Position numbers and translations under genes: made by a program | Shown: positions 56,104 to 64,000 of the stretch, in pieces | Layout: each line of letters starts with the position of its first letter | Numbering within the stretch: the stretch's first letter is position 1 | Origin: Staphylococcus delphini | GTDB taxonomy: Bacteria > Bacillota > Bacilli > Staphylococcales > Staphylococcaceae | DNA: 64,000 nt | Assembly (NCBI RefSeq): GCF_900636325.1 | Contig: NZ_LR134263.1 | Span: forward strand, 558,001 to 622,000 | Reading direction: 5' to 3' | Notes under the pieces: generated by a model | Database searches by the model: none | What the model was told of the DNA's origin: nothing | The model's input: only the letters and a program-made list of their open reading frames with translations

Positions 56104-57135
56104 ATGGACTTACTTATCGGTACAGCATTTTTAGTTTTAGTACTCGTCATTTTCACATTATTTACATATAAAGCACCTAATGGTATGCGCGCAATGGGAG
56201 CACTTGCGAATGCAGCGATTGCGACATTTTTAGTTGAAGCCTTTAATAAATACGTCGGTGGCCGCGTGTTCCACAATGACTTTTTAGAACAAGTGGGTGC
56301 TGCAGCGGGTGACTTAGGTGGTGTTGCCGCAGCGGGTCTGACGGCTTTAGCCATTGGTGTTTCGCCCGTTTACGCCTTAGTGATTGCGGCAGCTTGTGGG
56401 GGAATGGATTTATTACCAGGATTTTTTGCGGGTTATCTCATCGGTTATTTAATGAAATATACTGAGAAATACGTGCCAGACGGTGTGGATCTTATTGTTG
56501 CTGTGTTAATCGTTGCACCATTATCAAGAGCGATTGCGGTTGCTTTAACACCTGTTGTCAACAATACACTCGTTAGAATTGGTGACATTATTCAAAGTTC
56601 GACAGATACAAGCCCGGTCATTATGGGGATTATTTTAGGTGGTATCATTACCGTTGTTGGTACAGCGCCACTGAGTTCGATGGCATTGACAGCACTGCTC
56701 GGTTTAACAGGGGTGCCAATGGCTATTGGTGCGATGGCTGCGTTTAGTTCTGCGTTTATGAACGGCACACTTTTCCACCGTTTAAAATTAGGTGACCGTA
56801 AAGCGACGATTTCAGTGAGTATTGAACCGTTATCACAAGCCGATATCGTTTCGGCCAATCCGATTCCAATTTATATTACGAACTTTTTTGGAGGTGCGAC
56901 GGCAGGTCTTGTCATTGCGCTTTCCGGTTTGATTAACGATGCGACTGGGACAGCGACTCCGATTGCCGGGTTTATCGTAATGTTTGGTTTTAATTCTTGG
57001 GTGACTGTTGTCGTGTATGGTGTCATCATGGGAATTATTGGACTCATTTGGGGCTATATCGGCTCTATTGTCTTTAAGAAATATCCAATTGTCACTAAAG
57101 CAGAGATGATTAAACGTGGCGCAACAGACGCATAA
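56104..57135 (+). CDS. Stand-alone PTS_EIIC_2-family membrane protein
   Basis: A 343-residue permease of the PTS_EIIC_2 type with eight to ten helices and many Gly/Ala-rich segments (GAAAGDLGGVAAAGLTALAIG, GIILGGIITVVGTAPLSSMALTALLG, NPIPIYITNFFGGATAG). There is no IIA or IIB domain in it or next to it. Such proteins are common in staphylococci and Bacillus with unclear substrates; they may not be PTS-driven. RBS GAGGGGGG before ATG 56104. Confidence 0.82.
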   Translation: MDLLIGTAFLVLVLVIFTLFTYKAPNGMRAMGALANAAIATFLVEAFNKYVGGRVFHNDFLEQVGAAAGDLGGVAAAGLTALAIGVSPVYALVIAAACGGMDLLPGFFAGYLIGYLMKYTEKYVPDGVDLIVAVLIVAPLSRAIAVALTPVVNNTLVRIGDIIQSSTDTSPVIMGIILGGIITVVGTAPLSSMALTALLGLTGVPMAIGAMAAFSSAFMNGTLFHRLKLGDRKATISVSIEPLSQADIVSANPIPIYITNFFGGATAGLVIALSGLINDATGTATPIAGFIVMFGFNSWVTVVVYGVIMGIIGLIWGYIGSIVFKKYPIVTKAEMIKRGATDA

Positions 57136-57149
57136 TTGAATCACATGAC

Positions 57150-57189
57150 AAAACACTACAAGCTGTGACGAGGACTTGTAGTGTTTTTT
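57150..57189. terminator. Bidirectional terminator, PTS IIC / thioesterase
   Basis: AAAACACTACAAG pairs perfectly with CTTGTAGTGTTTT; T-runs exist on both strands. Confidence 0.88.
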
Positions 57190-57193
57190 GAAT

Positions 57194-57670
57194 TTATGCG
57201 CGAGGAATGCCGATTCGATGTCCCAATTGTTTTGGCCACTGAATCGTTCCTTGTGCGTTAGTATAGTGTTGTATCGCGTGAAAAATATCGTCAGGAAATA
57301 CTGCTGGACGTTCTGTATTTCGGTCCATGCCCATCATCATCGTTTCTGCAGTGGCCATGACAGTTTCTGTTTCTTGGTGAATCAGCTCTAAAAAGAAATG
57401 TGTGCGTTTGACATCAAAATCATAAATTTGGACTTTAATGTGAAAGGGTGTATCGCGCTTTAGTTCTTTAAGGTACGTAATATGCGTTTCTAAAGTGAAA
57501 ACAGTGTAGTTTCGACGGTCGCGTTCTGCTGTCGTTAAACCTATGGCATCATGAAAATGATCGATGGCTAAACTGAAAAGTCTTGCATAAACAGCATCAT
57601 TCATATGACCATTGCGATCAATCCAATCATTTTCAACGCGATAGGTATCAAAAAAAGGGTAAGTTAACAT
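57194..57670 (-). CDS. Hotdog-fold acyl-CoA thioesterase
   Basis: A 158-residue 4HBT-type thioesterase. RNGHMNDAVYARLFSLAIDHF (about 19-39) carries the N-terminal active-site region, and THITYLKELKRDTPFHIKVQI is the central strand pair. It hydrolyses acyl-CoA of unknown chain; relatives are near carnitine and fatty-acid genes. Start ATG 57670 has AGAGGTG before it; the longer frame does not. It shares a terminator with the PTS gene. Confidence 0.82.
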   Translation of the reverse strand: MLTYPFFDTYRVENDWIDRNGHMNDAVYARLFSLAIDHFHDAIGLTTAERDRRNYTVFTLETHITYLKELKRDTPFHIKVQIYDFDVKRTHFFLELIHQETETVMATAETMMMGMDRNTERPAVFPDDIFHAIQHYTNAQGTIQWPKQLGHRIGIPRA

Positions 57671-57849
57671 AAGGACACCTCTTTGTTTTATTTGTTCATC
57701 AGTATACCGCAAAAAGTTGAAGAGGTGAAACAGTGTGACATTTCCATATTTGACGTTTACAATATGTTGATTTCAAGAAAATACTTTATGTCGGCACTGA
57801 ATATGATATAGTCAAATTAATCAACCAATGATGAGGGGTTTTAAAGGTA

Positions 57850-58881
57850 ATGACGAATAAAAGAGAACAAAGAAAAAATGAACATGTACGATTAGCACTC
57901 GCGCAAAGTGATACGCTACAATCCGATTTTGATCGCATTCAATTTGTTCATCATGCAATACCTGAAATGGATGTAGAAGAGGTGACGCTGTTGCCTAACT
58001 TTAAAGCGCTCCAAATGTCACACGTCCTCTATATTAATGCGATGACAGGTGGTTCTGAATGGACGGCAAAAACGAATGAACAATTGGCTCAAGTCGCTAA
58101 AGCTACACAAATTCCAATGGCTGTAGGGAGTATGCATGCCGCGTTAAAAAATCCAGCTGTACGACATTCTTATGCAGTGGCTCGTGAACAATATCCAGAG
58201 GGTCAAATTTGGGCGAATGTCAGTGCGGACGTGGCGTTAGAAGAAGCACAAGCAGCGATTGAGATGATTCAAGCCAATGCGCTACAAATTCATGTTAACG
58301 CACCACAAGAGCTAGTCATGCCAGAAGGGAATCGACAATTCAAACATTGGTTATCGCGAATCAGTGAAATTGTTAAAGGCGTCAAGGTGCCTGTCATTGT
58401 GAAAGAAGTGGGCTTTGGGATGAGCTATGACACGATACAACAACTTATCGATGTAGGCGTCTCTTTTGTTGACATTAGTGGTCACGGTGGCACGAACTTT
58501 ATCTCAATAGAAAATGAACGTCGTCAATTTAAAGATATGGATTATTTGAAAGACTGGGGGCAATCGACAGTCGTTTCATTATTAGAAGCCCGAAATTTAA
58601 GCAGTCGCGTTCATGTACTCGCAAGTGGAGGGGTACGTCACCCACTTGATGCGATTAAAGCATTACGTTTAGGTGCAGAAGCGGTGGGCATGTCACGGCC
58701 GATTTTAAAGATGCTTCATGAAGTGGGCGTGGAAGCGACGATTGAATATGTAGAAGATTTTAAAACACAAATGGCTTACATTATGACTTTATTGAATGCC
58801 AAAAATATTACAGAATTACGTCAAGCCGCGATTGTGTTTGATCCGTATTTAAAAAACTGGATACAACAGCGTCAATTGTAA
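57850..58881 (+). CDS. fni: Type 2 isopentenyl-diphosphate delta-isomerase
   Basis: A 343-residue FMN- and NADPH-dependent enzyme converting IPP to DMAPP in the mevalonate pathway. Motifs: NAMTGGSEWTAKTNEQLA, MAVGSMHAALKNP, HVNAPQELVMPEGNRQF, VKEVGFGMS, ISGHGGTNFISIEN (FMN/substrate loop) and ASGGVRHPLDAIKAL. The length is typical (about 345). It is monocistronic, with a terminator after it. Confidence 0.94.
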   Translation: MTNKREQRKNEHVRLALAQSDTLQSDFDRIQFVHHAIPEMDVEEVTLLPNFKALQMSHVLYINAMTGGSEWTAKTNEQLAQVAKATQIPMAVGSMHAALKNPAVRHSYAVAREQYPEGQIWANVSADVALEEAQAAIEMIQANALQIHVNAPQELVMPEGNRQFKHWLSRISEIVKGVKVPVIVKEVGFGMSYDTIQQLIDVGVSFVDISGHGGTNFISIENERRQFKDMDYLKDWGQSTVVSLLEARNLSSRVHVLASGGVRHPLDAIKALRLGAEAVGMSRPILKMLHEVGVEATIEYVEDFKTQMAYIMTLLNAKNITELRQAAIVFDPYLKNWIQQRQL

Positions 58882-58888
58882 TCGAACT

Positions 58889-58936
58889 TAGGAACGCATG
58901 AGGGTGTCATCACGCCGTCATCTGTTCCTTTTTAAT
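58889..58936 (+). terminator. Terminator of fni
   Basis: AGGAAC ... GTTCCT outer stem with GTG/CAC inside and TTTTT after. Confidence 0.65.
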
Positions 58937-59007
58937 GCAGTTAACAGGCCAGTCCAAAAATCATTTTAAATTTTCATTGCGTTGATGGAAGGATTTATTA
59001 TATACTG

Positions 59008-59030
59008 TAAAACGTAATCATTACGATTTG
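59008..59030 (+). promoter_or_regulatory. Zur box upstream of the CobW-type GTPase
   Basis: AAACGTAATCATTACGATTT is close to the Zur dyad TCGTAATNATTACGA: CGTAAT and ATTACG arms are perfect (59013-59025). It lies 28-41 bp before the start codon, at the expected promoter, so zinc-replete repression is likely. Confidence 0.85.
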
Positions 59031-59053
59031 TGATGAATTGAGGAGGGCTATAT

Positions 59054-60259
59054 ATGGGGAAAATCCCAGTAACGGTATTAAGTGGGTATTTAGGATCAGG
59101 TAAGACGACTTTGCTGAATCATATTTTAAACAATCGCGAGGGAAGAAGAATTGCTGTCATTGTGAACGATATGAGTGAGGTAAATATTGATAAAGATCTT
59201 GTCGCTGAAGGAGGGGGCCTTTCGCGTACAGATGAAAAACTCGTTGAACTTTCGAACGGTTGTATTTGTTGTACATTGCGCGATGATTTATTAAAAGAGG
59301 TTGAACGTATCGTTAAGCGTGGCGGCATTGATCAAATCGTTATTGAATCGACAGGGATTTCTGAACCGGTTCCTGTAGCGCAAACATTTTCTTACGTGGA
59401 CGAAGCGCTAGGGATTGATTTAACGGAAATTTGTCGTCTCGACACGATGGTAACCGTTGTCGATGCAAACCGATTTATTAAAGACTATCAATCTGGAGAC
59501 ATGTTGTTAGATCGAGATCAAGCGGTGGGTGAAGATGACGAACGTACGATTGCAGATTTACTCATTGATCAAATTGAATTTTGTGATGTGCTCATCTTGA
59601 ACAAAATCGACTTAGTGAGTGAAGAAGAGGCGAATCGTTTAGAAGCGATGTTGCGTAAATTACAACCGACTGCGAAGTTTATCCGCACGGTCAATGCAGA
59701 AGTGAACATTGATGAAGTATTAGAAACAGGGCGCTTTAATTTTGAAGCGGCGAGTCAATCAGCGGGGTGGTTACAAGAACTTGAAGCAGGTGGACATGCG
59801 ACACATACTCCTGAAACTGAAGAATATGGTATTTCGTCATTTGTTTATCGCAGACGTTTGCCATTTCACGCAGAACGCTTTAACGCTTTTCTTGAAAATA
59901 TGTCTGAATCCATTGTCCGTGCGAAAGGAATTGCTTGGTTAGCACAATACAATGATGTTGCGTGTCTTGTTTCTCAAGCAGGAACGGCTGTCGATATTCA
60001 TCCTGTGACATTTTGGGTAGCCAGCATGCCAAAAGCTGAACGTGCGGCCATTTTGCAAGAAAGACCGGATGTGCGTGCGGATTGGGACCCTGAATATGGT
60101 GACCGCCATACGCAACTCGTCATTATTGGAATTGATTTAGATGAAGCAGCGATTACTGCCGAATTAGATGAATGCTTATTGAACAGTCAAGAAATTGATG
60201 CCGACTGGTCACAGTTGTCTGATCCGTACGGTTGGGAAATCCGCCGTCAAGAAGCATAA
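59054..60259 (+). CDS. CobW/COG0523-family zinc metallochaperone GTPase
   Basis: 401 residues. The P-loop [11 protein letters not shown], the zinc-binding [12 protein letters not shown] (CxCC, about 72-75), the ESTGISEP switch and the base motif NKID are intact. The C-terminal CobW_C domain (about 265-395) follows; it is not His-rich. In firmicutes such Zur-controlled GTPases (YciC/ZagA class) deliver zinc to key enzymes during zinc starvation. A Zur box upstream supports this. RBS GAGGAGGG. Confidence 0.9.
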   Translation: MGKIPVTVLSGYLGSGKTTLLNHILNNREGRRIAVIVNDMSEVNIDKDLVAEGGGLSRTDEKLVELSNGCICCTLRDDLLKEVERIVKRGGIDQIVIESTGISEPVPVAQTFSYVDEALGIDLTEICRLDTMVTVVDANRFIKDYQSGDMLLDRDQAVGEDDERTIADLLIDQIEFCDVLILNKIDLVSEEEANRLEAMLRKLQPTAKFIRTVNAEVNIDEVLETGRFNFEAASQSAGWLQELEAGGHATHTPETEEYGISSFVYRRRLPFHAERFNAFLENMSESIVRAKGIAWLAQYNDVACLVSQAGTAVDIHPVTFWVASMPKAERAAILQERPDVRADWDPEYGDRHTQLVIIGIDLDEAAITAELDECLLNSQEIDADWSQLSDPYGWEIRRQEA

Positions 60260-60260
60260 T

Positions 60261-60298
60261 AAAAAAAGAGGTGCGCGTGAAGCGCACCTCTTTTTTTA
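60261..60298. terminator. Bidirectional terminator, CobW-type gene / gltS
   Basis: AAAAAGAGGTGCGC pairs perfectly with GCGCACCTCTTTTT around a 5-base loop. Confidence 0.92.
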
Positions 60299-61507
60299 TG
60301 GTTTAAAGATGTTAATGAATGTCGTAATAATTGGGAATCCAAGTAAATCGACTAAGAATGCGCCCACAATTGGAACGACCAAATAGGCACGTGGTGAATT
60401 ACCAAACTTTTTCGTAATGGCATCTAAATTGGCCATCGCATTCGGTGTCGCACCAAGTCCGTGTCCGATGAAACCACCGATCATCACGGCTGCATCATAG
60501 TTTTTACCGAGCAAGCGGAAGACGATGAAAATAGAGAATAGTGCGACGAAAATAATTTGACAAATCACGATCACAATCAGTGGTAATGCTAGGTTGTATA
60601 CTTCCGTTAACTTAATACTCATCAATGCAAGTGATAAGAAAATACTTAATGAAATATCGCCAATTTGATTTGTAAGTTTTAAGTCGATTAAGTAAAGATT
60701 TGCAAATTCTGAAATGTTTCGAATAATTACCGCAATAAACATTGAAGCAACATATAATGGAATATTGAATCCTGACCAATCACTGAACAATTGACCTAAA
60801 TATGAGCCGAGTCCCATACAGAATAATATGACTGTCGCTTGAATAAAAAACACTTCATTCACAGTAAAGTGTTTATGGAGACGTCGGTTAATCTCTACAT
60901 TTGAATAATCTTTTTGAAATGATTCTGGATTACTTGGTGTTAAGTCATGCTTTTTAATTAAGTAACGTACGACTGGTCCACCTAATAGGCCACCTGCTAC
61001 AAGACCTAGTGTCGCTGCTGCAAGTGCGGCTGTCACAGCTGAATCAATACCGAAATCTTGGATCGTTTGACCGTATGCCGCTGCATTCCCGTGTCCACCT
61101 TCCATTGACATGGCACCTGCTGTTAAACCTAATAACGGATCAATGTTTAACACTTTTGCCATGGATACACCAATGACGTTTTGGAATGTCGCTAACACAC
61201 CACAGAGCACCCAGTAGACGATTAACACTTTACCACCGAGTTTTAATAATTTAAATGATGCCCCTAAACCAATTGTTGTGAAAAAGGCTAACATAAAAAA
61301 GTCTTGGAAAAATTTGCCATCGATTTTGATGTGTAATACCCCAGTAGAAGTTAATATTGCAGAGATAATCGCAAATATAAGTCCACCTATGACGGGAGAT
61401 GGAATACTGAGACGATTAAATATTTCTACTTTATTTACAATAGCTTGCCCCACAATTAATAATAGACAGGCAAGAAACAATGTTGTAATACTGTTGAGCT
61501 CTAACAT
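60296..61507 (-). CDS. gltS: Sodium/glutamate symporter GltS
   Basis: A 403-residue ESS-family symporter with ten helices in two inverted repeats. Each half has a conserved loop: GLTAGAMSMEGGHGNAAAYG in the first, MIGGFIGHGLGATPNAMANLD in the second. It takes up L-glutamate with Na+. The start at 61507 has GGGGGGAGTGTAAC before it. The 3' end overlaps the terminator shared with the CobW-type gene. Confidence 0.93.
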   Translation of the reverse strand: MLELNSITTLFLACLLLIVGQAIVNKVEIFNRLSIPSPVIGGLIFAIISAILTSTGVLHIKIDGKFFQDFFMLAFFTTIGLGASFKLLKLGGKVLIVYWVLCGVLATFQNVIGVSMAKVLNIDPLLGLTAGAMSMEGGHGNAAAYGQTIQDFGIDSAVTAALAAATLGLVAGGLLGGPVVRYLIKKHDLTPSNPESFQKDYSNVEINRRLHKHFTVNEVFFIQATVILFCMGLGSYLGQLFSDWSGFNIPLYVASMFIAVIIRNISEFANLYLIDLKLTNQIGDISLSIFLSLALMSIKLTEVYNLALPLIVIVICQIIFVALFSIFIVFRLLGKNYDAAVMIGGFIGHGLGATPNAMANLDAITKKFGNSPRAYLVVPIVGAFLVDLLGFPIITTFINIFKP

Positions 61508-61714
61508 TGTTACACTCCCCCCTTTGAGTTAGTAAAATAGAAAGGGCTTTCAATCCCATACTAAACTATTATACTTTTTTTAAAGACAAAAATCTATATA
61601 AAAATAAAATCGAGTGTGATTGTTCGGAATTGGTGGATATATGCCTTTAAATAGTAAGTAGTTGATAATTGGGTTGTATCACCATTTTTGAGTGTTCCAT
61701 GTACTTTCAATGCT

Positions 61715-62539
61715 TTACTGATGTTCTTCGCGATATTGGGTCGCCGTGACACCAAAATGTTTTTTAAATGCTCTCGAAAATAGCAATGGGTCTTTATAAC
61801 CCACACGATCTGCAATTTCCTGGCTTTGCAAATCTGTTTCCTTGAATAATTGTGATGCGTGATACATCCGAATGTGAATTAAATAATGTTGCGGGGATTG
61901 ATCGATGTGCTTTATAAACATTTTATATAGATAGCTACGGCTGACATTGACGTGTTTGGCGACATCATTAATCGAAATCGCATGCATATAATTGTCATTC
62001 ATATAACGAATCGCTTCTCTGACGTTAGAATATTTTTCATTTTTAACGACATGAAACGGTTTGGGAAAATGTTGATGCAGTTCATATAGGAGTTCGTATA
62101 AATCGCGCATATGTTGAATATCATCAGAGCTTTCTGTGGCGTATTCAATGGAACGGTGACACATCCGATATATGATTTGGCGAATGGCGTTCGTTGGTTG
62201 ATTTTGAATGACGCGTGTTTCATATAAAGACGTACGGTTTAAATAATCAAAAACGAGTTTTCCGCTAAAACCCACCCAATAATATGTCCACGGCTCGTCC
62301 AAAGTGGATTCATAGTGTACGTTCATGCCGCGACAAAGTAAGAAGAGGTCACCCGGTTTCAATGTATACTTTTTTTGATTGTATGTGAGTGTACCCGTGC
62401 CAGACATAACCACATGGAGCACTGCTGGTTTGGTCACCTCATATTGATAACCCCCTTGAGGCGTTCCAATTTCAATCCCACATTCATCAATATTGGCTTC
62501 GAATTGATTCTTTTTAAACATCTTCCAGAGTAATTGCAT
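61715..62539 (-). CDS. AraC-family regulator with cupin domain
   Basis: A 274-residue regulator: an AraC-binding cupin (about 30-120, MSGTGTLTYNQKKYTLKPGDLFLL) then two helix-turn-helices (ISINDVAKHVNVSRSYLYKMFIKH and SQEIADRVGYKDPLLFSRAFKKHFG). The layout is that of sugar-responsive activators. It is divergent, 134 bp, from the truncated GH2 protein gene, so a beta-galactoside or other glycoside is the likely signal; this is inferred from the neighbour only. Confidence 0.85.
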   Translation of the reverse strand: MQLLWKMFKKNQFEANIDECGIEIGTPQGGYQYEVTKPAVLHVVMSGTGTLTYNQKKYTLKPGDLFLLCRGMNVHYESTLDEPWTYYWVGFSGKLVFDYLNRTSLYETRVIQNQPTNAIRQIIYRMCHRSIEYATESSDDIQHMRDLYELLYELHQHFPKPFHVVKNEKYSNVREAIRYMNDNYMHAISINDVAKHVNVSRSYLYKMFIKHIDQSPQHYLIHIRMYHASQLFKETDLQSQEIADRVGYKDPLLFSRAFKKHFGVTATQYREEHQ

Positions 62540-62673
62540 TTATCCCACCCCGATAACTTTAAATATGGAAACATTTTAACATATACAGTGACGATTGGTA
62601 TATATTATCTTGTGGTCTAAAGTGTTAAATTAAAAACACAAAAAAATATATATTTTAATACTGAGGTGATGAG

Positions 62674-63459
62674 ATGAACCAGCATTTGAAAAAGATAGAA
62701 ATGCGAATTAATCAATACCAATTAACGAAAAGAACGCGTTATATTCCGTACATGAGCCGTCATGTATTTGCGATTCCATATATCAAATTTTTAAGTCATG
62801 CAGTAACCCCTTTAAATCAACAATGGCACTATGAAACTGAAACTGGCATCATGCATCCATTAACGGATAAAAATGAAATGTCGGATTTGCACATTGTACG
62901 TTCTTTTATGATAGAAGATTTTGATGACAGTAAAGATTATCATTTAAATGTTGAAGGGATACGGCAATCTTTTATGATTTATATCAATCAAAGTGTTGTT
63001 GGAACGGTAGAAGGCAATGAAGGGCATATCGAGTTTGATATCACACATGCTATTCATGGTGAAATGAATGTCATTGAACTGGTGCCCACAGAAACGATGA
63101 TGTCCCCCCAACAAAACCTGTTTAACGATATGTACGTACTTGAAAGGGCAAACGATCGAATTGTAGATTATTCTGTCGATGTGAGCCAAAATGCACGTGG
63201 CGATATAAGTGTACGTATTCAAATTCAAGATATCGAAGGCGCCCCGTTAATCAGCTATTTATTACAAAACGAGCAGCACGTCACATTCGCTAAAGGGTTA
63301 ATGGACATCGACAGTAGTTACCATTTAGTTATTCCGGCACATTTAGTCGGACAGCAAGGGAAACATTTTACATTGTTTTTAGAGACTGAAGATGAAACGA
63401 TTGCACATGATATTGACTCAAATGGCGAACATGAGCCGATTAATGTCAAAACAGTTTAA
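62674..63459 (+). CDS. GH2-like protein lacking the catalytic barrel
   Basis: 261 residues. Residues about 70-170 look like the sugar-binding jelly roll of glycoside hydrolase family 2 (SFMIYINQSVVGTVEGNEGHIEFDITHAIH, then the LFNDMYVLER strand). A second beta-sandwich follows (VDYSVDVSQNARGDISVRIQI) to the end. The TIM barrel with the two catalytic Glu is absent; a true beta-galactosidase has 700-1000 residues. It ends cleanly with a terminator, so it is a stable remnant or a binding protein. RBS GAGGTG. Confidence 0.68.
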   Translation: MNQHLKKIEMRINQYQLTKRTRYIPYMSRHVFAIPYIKFLSHAVTPLNQQWHYETETGIMHPLTDKNEMSDLHIVRSFMIEDFDDSKDYHLNVEGIRQSFMIYINQSVVGTVEGNEGHIEFDITHAIHGEMNVIELVPTETMMSPQQNLFNDMYVLERANDRIVDYSVDVSQNARGDISVRIQIQDIEGAPLISYLLQNEQHVTFAKGLMDIDSSYHLVIPAHLVGQQGKHFTLFLETEDETIAHDIDSNGEHEPINVKTV

Positions 63460-63472
63460 AATTCATTTGAAA

Positions 63473-63516
63473 GCGTATCAAGGTGATAAAAGCCCCTGGT
63501 ACGCATTTTTATTTAG
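63473..63516 (+). terminator. Terminator after the GH2-like gene
   Basis: GCGTATCAAGG pairs (one G-U, one mismatch) with CCCTGGTACGC, then ATTTTTATTT. Confidence 0.7.
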
Positions 63517-63649
63517 TTTTAAGTAGAGGACAATAGACATACGAAAGAATTTAACACAGTACCTTGCAATGTATAATAGTGTGTGCTATTTTATATTTGA
63601 GTATTATACATTGATTAGTACTGATTAATGTATTCATGGAGGTGCAACA

Positions 63650-63970
63650 ATGAACATCCAATTCAAAAAAGGTGCGTTAGAAATGATTGTACTGTTGATT
63701 ATTAAAAAGGAGCCGCAGTATGGCTACTCACTCGTACAAAATATTTCTAAGCATATGATGATTGCTGAAGGTACGGTTTATCCGTTGTTACGTCGGCTTG
63801 TTAAAGAAAGCTGCTTGACGACGTATTACGAACCGTCAACGGAAGGACCTGCGCGTAAATATTATGAACTCACACGTGAAGGGGCTCAGCGGTTACAACA
63901 ATTGAAATCAGAATGGCATGAATTTGTCAGTATCGTGAAAATTTTTATCGAGGAGAGTGAATGCGAATGA
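63650..63970 (+). CDS. PadR-family transcriptional regulator
   Basis: A 106-residue PadR (subfamily 1) winged-helix protein: KGALEMIVLLIIKKEPQYGYSLVQNI, IAEGTVYPLLRRLVKESCL and GPARKYYELTREG. It is coupled (ATGA overlap at 63967) to a following DUF1700-type gene, a pair common in firmicutes where PadR represses the membrane protein operon. RBS GGAGGTG before ATG 63650. Confidence 0.88.
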   Translation: MNIQFKKGALEMIVLLIIKKEPQYGYSLVQNISKHMMIAEGTVYPLLRRLVKESCLTTYYEPSTEGPARKYYELTREGAQRLQQLKSEWHEFVSIVKIFIEESECE

Positions 63971-64000
63971 CGAAAGCAGAATATTTGAACACCCTTTATC
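63967..64000 (+). CDS. DUF1700 (HAAS)-like protein, first residues only
   Basis: The frame opens MTKAEYLNTLY, the usual beginning of HAAS/DUF1700 membrane proteins that follow padR. It is cut by the window edge. ATG 63967 overlaps the padR stop; ATG 63961 in the same frame is possible. Confidence 0.6.
   Translation, partial: MTKAEYLNTLY

Overview
The window is firmicute chromosome, almost certainly Staphylococcus: low GC, strong AGGAGG-type ribosome binding sites, and a run of recognisable staphylococcal genes (rsp, iruO, glcP, lldP, mqo, hssRS-hrtBA, tcaRA, fni, gltS, nptA). As I remember it, the order rsp / sugar PTS / iruO / lactate permease / mqo / hss-hrt / tca matches one block of the S. 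aureus chromosome. Protein divergence and the accessory content suggest another species, perhaps of the S. intermedius/pseudintermedius group. I cannot prove the species.

Layout. 1-2700 is a mobile-DNA graveyard: an IS3 element cut by the window edge, a broken IS21 istB, and an internally deleted group II intron lying just after a terminator hairpin. 2765-15470 carries an M20 peptidase, a DUF3139 protein, an odd lactate/hydroxyisocaproate dehydrogenase homologue, an M42 aminopeptidase, two transporters, Rsp and a PTS IIBC with a cre site. 15500-17600 is an intergenic repeat split by an IS110 element. 18225-26140 holds marR-corA, nptA, a broken copper cluster (copCD, ycnI, DUF2871), and a Fur-boxed iruO-GNAT operon. 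A second IS110 element follows at 26230-27793. 28250-47850 covers glcP, a quinone oxidoreductase, the lactate/malate genes (lldP, mqo), the haem sensing and efflux system (hssRS/hrtBA), a broken abgT, ydcF, tcaR-tcaA and a broken TetR gene. tenA comes next. 48760-53040 is a very AT-rich island that looks like a circular-bacteriocin cluster. The rest holds a thioredoxin-like protein, a hydrolase relative, a lone PTS IIC, a thioesterase, fni, a Zur-boxed CobW-type GTPase, gltS, an AraC regulator beside a truncated GH2 protein, and padR-DUF1700.

Three things stand out. (1) The island at 48843-53037 encodes a 107-residue precursor-like protein with an AS-48-like leader and a C-terminal Trp. Around it are a large membrane protein, a SpoIIM/DUF95 protein, an ABC ATPase and another membrane protein, behind one consensus promoter overlapped by a perfect palindrome. 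(2) The two IS110 elements carry homologous non-coding leaders with covarying stems. Their loops match each element's own ends and flanks, as expected of bridge RNAs. (3) A roughly 430-bp palindromic repeat recurs mainly between convergent genes. Its apical stem differs between copies but stays paired, and one copy sits inside the loop of an older terminator.

Several genes carry one disabling lesion (abgT, TetR, GNAT, copCD, ycnI). These may be real decay or sequencing errors.
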